The notes under the pieces were generated by a model that worked only from the letters and a program-made list of their open reading frames with translations, searched no databases and had not been told where the DNA came from. Position numbers and translations under genes: made by a program. Shown here piece after piece: positions 1-10,400 of a stretch of 25,758 nucleotides of DNA (its first letter is position 1; each line of letters opens with the position of its first letter). The DNA is from Ophiothrix spiculata. Its lineage: Eukaryota > Echinodermata > Ophiuroidea > Amphilepidida > Ophiotrichidae. Location: the NCBI GenBank assembly GCA_000969725.1, contig JXSR01S011574.1; one strand, 5' to 3'.

Positions 1-89
1 TGGTTCAAAAATGACCTCACCATCATGTTTAGTATGAAAATCCACTTCCAGAAAAATATACCTTATTTGGATACAGCCGTTCACCAATT

Positions 90-625
90 ATGTACAGGTA
101 ATTCCTAATTGCCTAATATAAGTAATTATAATTATGTCATTTATTATGCAAATTAGATGCATATTTTTAGTACCTCAAAGCTAAACAGTACCAGCAACTT
201 ATATGGAAAGCTTGAAGTCAAAATATTCATCGGTTGTGGAGTTCTGTGATCTAGATTCCTGATAACGTCTTGGAAAATCAGGAAAATACAGCTAATTAAG
301 TCATTAATTATGCAAATTAACCATTTTTTGATGTATAACTTAACATTGTAAGCTATATTCTTGAAGCACATGATGTTAGCAACCTGAAAGATTGAAGCTT
401 GTGCAATAAAAACTGTCAAAGATATGATCAAAAATATTTCTGATAACGTGTTGGTAAATCATTAAAATACAGCTAATTAAGCCTAATTATGCAAATTAGC
501 CATTTTTTGATGTACAACGTAACATTTTAAGTTATATTCTTAAAGCACATGATGTTAGCAACATTCTCTGAAAATTTGAAGCTTGTACAATAAAAAGTTT
601 TAAAGATATGATCAAAAATGTTTGT
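90..625. repeat. Diverged tandem repeat, about 180-bp unit, each with an ATGCAAAT octamer
   Basis: Segments from about 262 and about 440 both run CTGATAACGT, ACAGCTAATTAAG, TATGCAAATTA, CCATTTTTTGATGTA, AAGCACATGATGTTAGCAAC and AAAGATATGATCAAAAAT in the same order. A weaker partial copy precedes them. Octamers start at 146, 310 and 489. Confidence 0.75.
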
Positions 626-945
626 TAAGACTGTAATATCTTGGTGCCATGCCAATATAAAGAAAATAAAAGAGTTGACCTTTGACATCTGTTCTCCAAT
701 ATAGCGCGACCAAACTAACTGCATAAAAATCGTAATATCTCCGCAACGGAAGGTCCGATTTCAAAAATTCAAAAAGATTTGTAATGCTGAAAGTTCCTTC
801 TTTCATCATATAAACAAATATTGTGCATTTTTAGTTGAATAATTTTTGGCCTGAAGTGCCTATTCACACATTGATACAAATATGATAAAAAACTATATAA
901 TTCAACACAAAAATCTTTGCTTATAAGCAAATTAAATAATTCAAA

Positions 946-1390
946 TTTATAAGGTTGGGCCAATCCACCCTAAATCGGTAATTGCCGATTTCCGATTCAA
1001 TTTTCAAATAATCGGCCCGATCAGATACCGATTTTTTTATGAAGTTACTTAAACTCTCAACAGAAATAAAGTGTTAAGTATCACTGCTAGCTACGTTTTC
1101 CATGAATTTGATAATTTATTAATGTTGAAATCGAAATAATGATCAAGATTGACAATAAAAGAAATGAAAGCAAGTTACTTTGTTAGTCTGTTTAGTCCAA
1201 CAAGGCAGAATGCTTGCATTTTAAACACATTTCATGGAGATTTCCAGCTACATGTTCAAGCTGTTGCGGTATGTATGGATCGGTTGGCTGAATCTGTAGA
1301 GTTCTGTGATTTTTGCCGATCCCGATTCATCACCGATCTCACAATAACTGGGCCGATTTCCAATCCGGCCGATTGAATTGGCCCATCACT
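946..1390. mobile_element. hAT-like non-autonomous element
   Basis: AATTCAAA occurs at 938-945 and 1391-1398, an 8-bp target duplication. The ends are inverted and rich in CGAT/ATCGG: GGTTGGGCCAATCC on the left and AGTGATGGGCCAATTCAATC read from the right. Eight-base duplications and such ends are typical of hAT elements. No transposase remains. Confidence 0.6.
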
Positions 1391-1499
1391 AATTCAAAAG
1401 ACATCAACACCGACCTTTTGAATTACAACTCTTAAACATTGCTGATTGATGATCTTTTTTTTTTTTCAGAGATCTATGTCACTCAAAAAGTATTAATGT

Positions 1500-1870
1500 A
1501 TGAAAAACATATTGTTTTATGGGCCTGACTGATTGTCAAATTGTGTTTTTTTCCCATCTTTTGCCAAAATCATGTAAACCAATGATTATATGTAAACTGC
1601 TGTTCCGATTTTCTTCTGAGATATCAGATTTTGAAATCTGAGGCTATTTTGGGCCAATTGTAATGTACAGAAAATGAAAAAAAAAAGAGAACAATTTTGC
1701 CCACTGATTTGTATTGATATGTAAACTTATGTTCACTATTTCTCCTGAGATATATCAGATTTTGAGGTTATTTTGAGTTAACTGTAATGCTCTAAAAAGA
1801 AAAAAAAACAGGAAAAAAAAACATCTTAGGCGATGAAAATACCCTGTTTCATGGGCCTGACTGACTCAAA
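1500..1870. repeat. Two-copy tandem repeat of about 129 bp flanked by short direct repeats
   Basis: TGTAAACTGCTGTTC (1591) and TGTAAACTTATGTTC (1720) each lead into TCTCCTGAGATAT or TCTTCTGAGATAT and CAGATTTTGA, then an A-rich tract. ATGGGCCTGACTGA occurs before (about 1519) and after (about 1851) the pair. Confidence 0.6.
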
Positions 1871-1878
1871 TCATATAT

Positions 1879-1929
1879 CTCACATTGGTGATTATGCCAG
1901 ATGGGATCTGGCATCATCACCAATGTGAG
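1879..1929. repeat. Near-perfect short palindrome (24-bp arms, 3-base loop)
   Basis: CTCACATTGGTGATTATGCC plus AGAT, then GGG, then the complement with a single mismatch. The inverted match stops sharply at both outer ends. Confidence 0.9.
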
Positions 1930-2018
1930 AAAGGCCTCCAATTGAGGTTAGTAAAATTTGTGATACAGAAGTTTTAACCTTTTTTTGTGTAACTACAGAT
2001 AACTATACATACATTTTC

Positions 2019-2423
2019 ATATGTGGGCTGCTCTGGCAAAATGAGAGGAAAGTCGTAAATCTACATTTTGAATAAATGCCATCTAAAAAAAAAATAGGGT
2101 GAAAAAGTCAAATTTTGTTTTTTGACATAAAACACCTTCATGCATAAGTGTTTCCTATACCTAAAGTTTTGAATGTCAAGTTTGCCGGGAAGTGTAATTA
2201 TTCATGGTTAGTAATCAGTATCTTTGAAATCGATTTGCAGCTAATTCTTTTTGCAATATATTCAGTGGACTGCTTTGGATTTCGGTCTCTTAATGAATGG
2301 AGTAAGAAAGTGTGACATATTTTATATTTTCAAAACCTGAGATTATGGAAAATTATAATATGTCATAAACTCAATTTTGAAATTAGCGACTTTCCGCTCA
2401 TTTTGCCAGAGCACCCCTCATAT
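2019..2423. mobile_element. MITE, family A copy 1
   Basis: About 37-bp terminal inverted repeats: ATGTGGGCTGCTCTGGCAAA at the left, and the complement of CGACTTTCCGCTCATTTTGC at the right. The whole element aligns with 24930-25374, including the internal TGCCGGGAAGTG, ATCGATTTGC and GTGGACTG blocks. No coding capacity. Confidence 0.85.
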
Positions 2424-2590
2424 ATCTTACTTGGCTGGCAACCTCGCTTTGTGCAAGAAGGCATGTTGTTTCCAATACAAGTACTGGCAAGGAAAGAAGA
2501 AGAGAGAAAACAAGACACTTTACTACTACTTTCTAGTCAATGCTACAGGCAAGACTGAATGCTTGCACCTAACTACGAGTACATAATTTC

Positions 2591-2857
2591 CTGTGGTCGA
2601 TTTAACTAAACAATTGCGATGCATCGTAGCCCCGATGCGTTCAATGCGTAGCTAGACTGGATTTCACAAAGACATAAAAACCCTTCGCAAGCTTGCGATG
2701 CGTCGCAAGGTATACGAATATTGCACAGGGAAAATTCCAACACATCGCAACTTTGCGATGAGCTAAAAGGTGACCACAAATTTGCGATTACTGAACGATG
2801 CGTTCGGTCTTACTATGGGTTAACGATTCGTTTTAATGTTAGTGAAATCGACCACTG
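2591..2857. mobile_element. MITE with GTGGTCGATTT ends
   Basis: The left end CTGTGGTCGATTTAACTAAA and the right end read inverted, CCAGTGGTCGATTTCACTAA, bracket 267 bp. The interior is rich in TTGCGATG and ATCGCAA motifs. I see no clear target duplication. Confidence 0.6.
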
Positions 2858-4113
2858 GTGTGCTTCGAAGATATATATTAGGTAATTGATAAATAATTTG
2901 GTTCCTTTTTTAAAAAGATGTCAGTTGTCTTGCTTTTGCCACCCCCACCCAAGTACTTACATTTGGGGTACATGGCGCTCAGATTAAGCTTGTTTTGTAC
3001 TGTGTTTTTTCTCTTACAGTACACGGTTCGTATTACACGTTAGTGTTTCGTGTACACGGGTCAGTTTTTACATGATGGAGAATTTGTTACTGCATTCTTA
3101 CTATAATTTGCGAAATGTTGTGGCGGTGGGAAAAGATCGCGACATCCTTACAAGCACACACAGTGTTCGTAAAATTCTATTCTGCGTGTGTTAAACATCA
3201 ACACAGATGTGCATGGTTTGCACTGTGAAAATTTAAAAGCCATCCGTGCATAAATTTGTGTTCGCCTCGCGACATGAAGAATCAAGACTACTTGGAAACG
3301 CATGAATATTTTATTCTTTCTACATAGGATTTAATACAACTTTGTCCAGTACACATTACAAAGTAATAATACGCAATGTCTGTGTGTCTGTTCATCTATT
3401 TTCTCAGAGATGGTAGGTCGCACGGTCCTCATCAAACTTCCCCTCATTAAGCTTATGTTTTAATTTTTTTTACTAGTTCGTGTATAAAACTACCGTAATC
3501 TTCTTACGGTACACGGCCCATGCATGCGTTCGTGTACCGGTTCAACCGTGTTTCGTTTAAAAGCTTAGCTCAGATTTCCCCTATATGAATCACACCCGAA
3601 ATACCCGATACCGGTCTGGAATACCCCACATCTCAGTTCTAATCAAATTTTATCAGGTGTAAAACGAAGTGACAAAATCGCTATTCCGTATGGAAGTGAT
3701 TACGTAACTCGCCCAGTTACTGGATCACGCACATCACCTAACAAGAGTTAGTGCAATTAGCCTTTTTGAGGTATGGCTGACATTGCACACTCAACTAAAC
3801 ATCTTTTGTGTTTCCCGGGTTTTACCCAAACCAAAGTACGCCCTCTTCTATTGTTATCTTAATTTTACCCATTTGGAATAGCGTCCTCTCCTTTTGTGAC
3901 GGCCATTCTTCTAAAAGGCTTATACTTTTGTGTGGTGATCAGTTTGTTTCATCTTTTATCAAGTTTGTTACAAAACATTTTCGGTTCCAGGATCGGGTTG
4001 CCTGTGTATTTTGATCTATTCCAAATATGGTCTCTTTCATAGTAAAAATGGGCCAGCTAGGTCAATGAATCTGATTAGAAAATAATTCCATTACACTGAT
4101 TGATTGTACCTAC
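2858..4113. other. No gene seen; degenerate repeats only
   Basis: Holds scattered TACACGG motifs (about 3020, 3053 and 3509) and TTCGTGTAC pieces that may be parts of an old element. No exon with good splice sites and a VWC-like cysteine pattern could be found on the minus strand, although the gene should continue in this direction. Confidence 0.4.
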
Positions 4114-4414
4114 CACAGGTTACAGTCTTCATAGTACTGTTCACCAAGATAGAATTTATCTCCTTCAAACTCGCACGTATTCTCTTCAAAATATGAGCAA
4201 TCTGCATCCCCAATGGTCTCAGTGTGCTCAAATTTATCTCCCGTGATGGTGTGTACACAGAAACAGATTCCGCGAAACTTGTGGCATTGCACTGGCTCAA
4301 ACGATCCGTCCTCGCGACAGCTTGGGTAGGTCAAGAATAGCTGGTGGTATTCTGTGCTCTGGTTGAAGGCTCGCTGTTTTTTGCTGCATGCTGTGTATTT
4401 TGGCTTGACTGGCT
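4114..4414 (-). CDS. Exon 15: Tg1 domain 7 plus first half of a VWC domain
   Basis: A 301-nt exon, phase 1 in and phase 2 out. The acceptor is TCTGTCATAAACACAG and the donor CTGTG|GTAGGT. After EPVKPKYTAC come YPSC, DGSFEPVQC, GIC, the core CFCV and DADC, completing a Tg1 domain. The reading frame continues as NTCEFEGDKFYLGEQYYEDC, which fits the VWC start C-x(3)-G-x-x-Y-x-x-G-E-x-[WY]-x(3)-C. The exon breaks in a TG- codon, a Cys if the next exon begins with T or C. The matching second half would lie left of the window or in undetected sequence; I could not find it between 1 and 4100. If the donor were not used, the protein would stop after one Trp (TGG TAG). I judge that unlikely because the VWC domain would be cut in half and no poly(A) signal follows. 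Confidence 0.85.
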
Positions 4415-7400
4415 CTGTGTTTATGACAGAAATACATGGTACACAATGTATCAGATTGGTATCTGACTTATTAGTCTAGTTCCTGCTGCCACTATTCTAC
4501 CATTGAGTTACAACCATTTTAAGCATGAATTACCATCATAATTTTAGAGATGTTTTGTTTTTCAATATTTGTATGAAGAGACACCGTATTTTGTATTAAA
4601 GGCATTAAAATGCGTAAGAGTTTTTCAAAGAAAGTGAATTTACTTTTTACAGTTTACCTACCTTATTCTAACAGTAGAATATTGGAAGCTAGGATTCGGT
4701 TATTTTATACCGTTAAAAAATGTCACTTTTCTTACATGTGTAATTCTTTTTATGGAAATCAAGTTTGAATTGAATTGAAAAAAAGAACAACATTTAACAT
4801 ATAACCATGGAAAGTGACTCAGAGAGCAAATATTTCCCCCCTCATTTTCTTTCTTTCCATTTTGACAAAATACCATGCAACTTATTTGACCAACTTTACA
4901 TATGAAATTTTCCTTACCTTAAAGCTTGGGTAGACCTTCAAATGGTTTAAACCATTTTGTACTGTAACTTTCAAACTAATTGCATAAACTATATAAAAGT
5001 ATACATTTTTAGAAGCAGATTTTTACCCTGAACATGATGATGATATCAGTTTTTGACCAAAAATGTCAATTTTGGCAAAAATGCCAAAAACCATATTTTT
5101 TGCCCCAAAATTTCTGGAAAGCCTAACTAAAATTTGCATTCGTGAAATTTTGAACTTTTTAGCTTTTTGGAATTTAGAAACAAATGTCTAGGAAGGGTTT
5201 TCTCAAATTTTTGATTTTTATCTTTGTTTTTTTTTAAATGCTAAAAATAGGTCAAAAAATGCAAACAAATCCCCCTGCTGCCAACAAAAAGATAAAAATC
5301 AAAAATTTGAGAAAACCCTTCCTAGACATTTGTTTCTAAATTCCAAAAAGCAAAAAAGTTCAAAATTTCATGAATGCAAATTTTGGGTAGGCTTCCCAGA
5401 ATTTTTTTGGCATTTTTTGCCTAGAACGACAATTTTTGGTCAAAAACCGATATCACCAATATGTTCAGGGTAAAAATCTGCTTCTAAATGTATACTTTTA
5501 TATTGTTTATGCAATTAGTTCGAGAGTTAGTGTACAAAAACATTTCATGCTAGTTGAAGGTCTACCCCAGCCTTAAATTTTTGAAATTTTGTATTCAAAG
5601 GGGAATAGGAAAAATGCATCTTTAATTTTTTTTCCACACATTTTGGGATTTTTACTTATTTGAAGTTTTAGTGGTAATAATGGTAAGCATCAGTGTTGTA
5701 GTCCTCGAGGCCAGGCCTTGGCCTCGAGGAGTCCTTAAGGACATTTTTTGAAGTCCTTGGTCCTCGGACATGAAGGCCTTGGCCTCGGACATGAAGTCCT
5801 TGGCCTTGGCCTTGGCCTCGGACCTCTAAGTCCTTGGTTCTCGGTGCCGAGGACTGCCGAGGACAGGCAAAATTGCTTGTTTTTATTGAAAAATTTTACT
5901 TTGAAATTTAAAAAAAAAAATGATCTTTAGGTTAAACTTTGCAAAGAAGATATTCACAACATCCTTGAATGCATTATAACAATAACTTTCATGACTGATG
6001 CCAATCATAATTATCAAATGTCAGAGGGGTAATCTGTTGCCATGTCCAGGGGTACTAAAAATTTCTTGGGAAGTAGGCCTATTGCCGCACGCGATATCCA
6101 ACATAGAGTCTTGCGTAACTGATTTTTGGTCAAAAATAGGGTCAATGGCACTGATTTTTTTTCCAAATTGTGTCTCAGGAACTGTTTTTTCCCATAAAAA
6201 ACGACTAATAGAGCTAAACATTTTTCAAAATTTGGTTGAAAACTTTATTAAACACAAATTTGAGTTCTTTCCTTGAAAATTGAAGGAAAATCGGAGTCTT
6301 TGGAACTGAAGTATTCTTGGAATTAGCATCTTGAGCGTGGCACATAACCGTACCATCCATCATTGTAAGTGACCCCGGGTTGCCATCTTCCCCTACAATA
6401 TTGGGTGTATATCTCAACTAAACTTGCACACCTCATCACCAACCTCCAGGTGAGGCCAAAGGGGTCCAGTCAAAGTCATCCAAGGTCAAAAGGTCATTTA
6501 CAAAGTTAAACCCGAAAAAATGTTCAAAAGGTCATCCATCTCATTCTAGGTAATTTCAAAGTCAATGCCATAACTCAAGAACCCTTTACCTCACATGGAC
6601 CAAACCTTGACCATGAATAGCCATTTGATTAAGGTAAAAAAATTATTGGCCAAAGTCATATGGTCATTTTAAAGGTGAAACCTACAAATTTCAAAAAGTT
6701 CATCCATGTCATTGAGATCATTTCATGGTCACTGCTGAAATTCATTAACCCTTAACCCCACATTGACCAAACTTAAACCATGAATATCCCTATTATACTC
6801 AAGGTCAGTCATGGTAAAAATGTCATTTTATGTCAAATACCAAGATGGAGCATGAGTGTGTTTTAGTGCGGGTATTACCTTGGCCTTGGCCTCGGACACC
6901 AAGTCCTTGGCCTTGGCCTCGGACACCAGGTCCTCGACTACAACACTGGTAAGCATGTTAAGTTTCACTGCCAAATCTTATCTAAATACTTACGATTTTC
7001 TTTCATTCATAATTTCAATGCGTAACAATGGAACTGAAATCTTGAAATTGGTTTTATTAGCAGATTAAATAGGAAATAAACTTTTTGTGACTGATTTATC
7101 TATAAACTATGAACCAAAAGCAATGTTATTTAAATGAAACTTAACCTCTCTTTTGACTTTTTGCATAAATACACACTTTTAGAGAATAGCCTCATACCCA
7201 AGATTAATGAGGAAAGAAAATTGAACTTTTTGATGGTTCTGAAGGTTTTGATCAAAATTTTCTCAATATTTGGTACTAGACAGTCATTACCTCTGCAGAT
7301 AAAATTCTGACGTTTTGTCCAACGCACCTTTGATGTTGTGGATCTGACATAAATTGTAGTTAAATACTTTTTACAAAATACAAATTCTTAAATGTACACA

Positions 7401-10400
7401 ATTGTAGCAAAATGAAGCTCATGCACTGTCTCAGTTAGACCAAATTGTTGATTTAGATCAATTTCAGCCGAATGAGTTTGAGAACAATCCTGGTACATTG
7501 TGTTAATTAATAGAACACTTGAGTGCCAGCTTGGTGATATGAGTATACTATGAAGCTGAAGTAGTACTCGATGTAAACATACAAAAGGAGCATGTGCACA
7601 CTCAGTTTTTGAGCTCAAAATCGCAATGAGTACATGCTCTATTTTGCATATGAATTAAGTTTAGCTTTGGACAATTTCTAGGACATTCTAGTGGTAACAG
7701 AATATGTGTTAATAGCTTTGACCTTGTAAAACAATGATGACAACACAGATGACAGTGATGTACTCACCTGGTTCATGTGTCATGAGTTCTGACAGGACAG
7801 TTGCTGTGTAATTAAAATATAAAACAATGCAAAAATACATCAAAAAGGGAAACACTGTAAAATTATCAGTTTACACATATTTATTTTGTTACCAAGGTTG
7901 AGATATATGGCTGCCAACAAATGATAGTATAATTATTCTGATTGGTTAAAAAGTTGATTATCATCTAAATTCTCATTACTATCATTGAAGAAACTGCAAC
8001 TTGATTAATGTAGACACCAGGGTGTTCAAGTGCAAAAAGTAGAACTAAAAGGTAAACACATACTATTTCACCAATTTTTTGATCCTTTAGGGGGGGGGGT
8101 CTACCTTACTTTTGACCAACCAATTCGCAAGATCAGAAAATGAGATATTAGCACAAGGAAAAACTACAGAATCTCTACATTATACTGCTTTTTATTAGAG
8201 GTCAAACGGACATTCGGTTCCGAAGTTATGGCAATTTTAAGAACAAAAGTCACAAATTTCTGGACGCTTTTCCTATACATTTGTATACAGAAGACGCTCA
8301 CCCTGTAATTTTGAGGATTTTCATTAAAATTAAATTTTAATAAAATAATAACATTTTCCCATAAAATAAATCAATTATTTTATTAAGATAATGCATTAAG
8401 AATCATATGCAAAATTTCAGAGTTTGTCAATTTCTTAAGTATTTCTTTATTTTATCTCACTCGGCTATATTTAAACATGCTATTTTTAAAAAATCCATAA
8501 CTCCGCTATATTACATCCGATTTTGACCAAAATGGGCACAAAATGTGTGTTAATTTATTATCTTTCATAGTATAATAGTTACTTATAGCCTGAGTATCTT
8601 ATTTATTTATTTTTTTTAATTTTTATTTTTGCCCATTTTTAAAGGCCTATATCTCGAAAGTCGTGCGATACGAAAACAAGCGTAACTCAAAAACAAAATA
8701 TGGCAGGGTCATGATTTTTTGCAAGAATAATAGGAACAAATAGGGCTAGAAAACCATGTTTCCCGATTTTTATTTTTCATTTCCAAATTTGAATTACGGT
8801 GCAAAATTACCTGATTGGTCGACTCCTGGTTACCATGGCAACCAAATAAAAAATCCGGAAACATGGTTTTCTCCGTATTGTTCTCATACACCCTTCACCC
8901 AAGTTTAGTGTACATGCGCCATTGCGTTCTTTAGTTCCGTTTGTTCTCGTGTTTAGCCAATCAGAGGCCTTACGGCGTTACCATGGCAACCAGTTTAAAA
9001 TAATACATATTTTTTGAAAGGGCTCGACCCAAGCTTCAAGTTGATATATGACACTACCGGTTAAGTCATTGTGAAAATCAGGTTATAAAGTTAGTCAAAA
9101 GTAAGGTAGACCTCTCCCTTAATTAACTTAATTTAAAATGGGGGGGGGGGGGGCGACGTAAAATGTGGAAATTGAAATAAAATGCCTTTGTCCACATCTA
9201 TTTGTTCAATAGTAGCAAATACTTGGAAAAAGTTGTTTTTCTTTGATAAAAATGTGATGTTTAAATATAACAAATAAATAAATGAGTTCAACAAACTTGC
9301 AAATATAGTCAAGTAAATTGCACAATTTACAAGTAAACTATTCCTAACAATTCAACAACTTAGACATCTAAATTGCAAAATTTTTCAATAAAGTTTTTTT
9401 GATAAACAATGTCATTGACATTCATAAAAATGATTTGAAAATATATCTGAGGTGGCAACAAGATGAAGTACCAAGAATGATGGGAATCAGTCTCTGGTAC
9501 AACTAAATCATCATACTCTATACATATCATAATCATAAACCAGTGTTAGTGTGGCATTGAAGTGGTGTGTAAGTGATTAAATTAAAACATCTTACAGTTT
9601 ACTGAAATGAATTTTAAACTGGGCAACCACACAACGTAAATGACAGTCAGCGAAAAAATCACTGACCATCCAGGATTCGAACATGGGACCTTGGTATTAC
9701 TAGCGCCACGCTGGGGAAGAGCGGTCAATTTTAAATCTTACAGTTTCTTAGGTGATAGGAAGATGGGGGGGGGGGGGCAAGAATGATGGGAGTTACAGAC
9801 TCTGATACAACAACACCATCATACTCAGTACAGTAACGTACATGGCATTCCAGTGGTGTATAAGTAGTTAGTAAAAGAGATCTTACTGTTTCTGAGATGC
9901 CAGCACGATGGGGTGCCAAGAATGATTGGAGTGACAGTCTCTGGTACAACGACACCATCATACTCAGTACAGTAACATACACCCGTGGTAGCGTTGCATT
10001 GAAGTGGTGTGTAAGTGCCATCAGGTTCACAGATGGGAACAGGTACACTGGAGATGAGGCTGGCTAGCTCTACTTGCTTGGTGCAGTTACGGTCTACTCC
10101 TGCATACAATAAAAATAAATTTGGTTAAGTACAACATTTTTGAACAAAAAATTCAAAATACACATATGGTTATTCCTTAGTTACAACCATTGTTAAACAC
10201 TCATACAGTATGTTATTTTAGTCCAATTTAAGTTGGTCAAGTTAACTCAAACGGTTAGGCACTCGCTTGTGGTGCGGAAGGTCCAGAGTTCGAAACCCTG
10301 CTGGTACCAAAAGTTAAATGTGCTTGAAATTCCCTTGGACAAGGAACTAACTGCTAATTGTCTCTTGGAAACCTGCACGAAACTTGGGAGCTGAGATTTC

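Noticed and set aside
1879-1929. microRNA precursor
   Set aside because: A 3-base loop and 51-base total length do not suit a pre-miRNA.
2377-2586. 69-codon plus-strand frame with cysteines
   Set aside because: It begins inside the right end of a MITE and shows no splice sites or recognised domain.
3160-3240. Possible next exon after 4114 (acceptor TTTTCACAG and a GTAAGG)
   Set aside because: In the needed phase it meets a stop early and shows no VWC cysteine pattern.
4109-4120. TGG TAG as the true end of the protein
   Set aside because: It would cut a VWC domain in half. GTAGGT is a usable donor (also used at 23140) and no poly(A) signal follows on the minus strand.
9731-10048. 105-codon minus-strand frame with a Tg1-like second half
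   Set aside because: Its first part is exon 13 in the wrong frame and its second part is the decayed copy. No acceptor supports it.
10232-10305. Functional tRNA-His gene
   Set aside because: Mismatches in the T and anticodon stems, no clean acceptor stem, and a SINE-like body follows.
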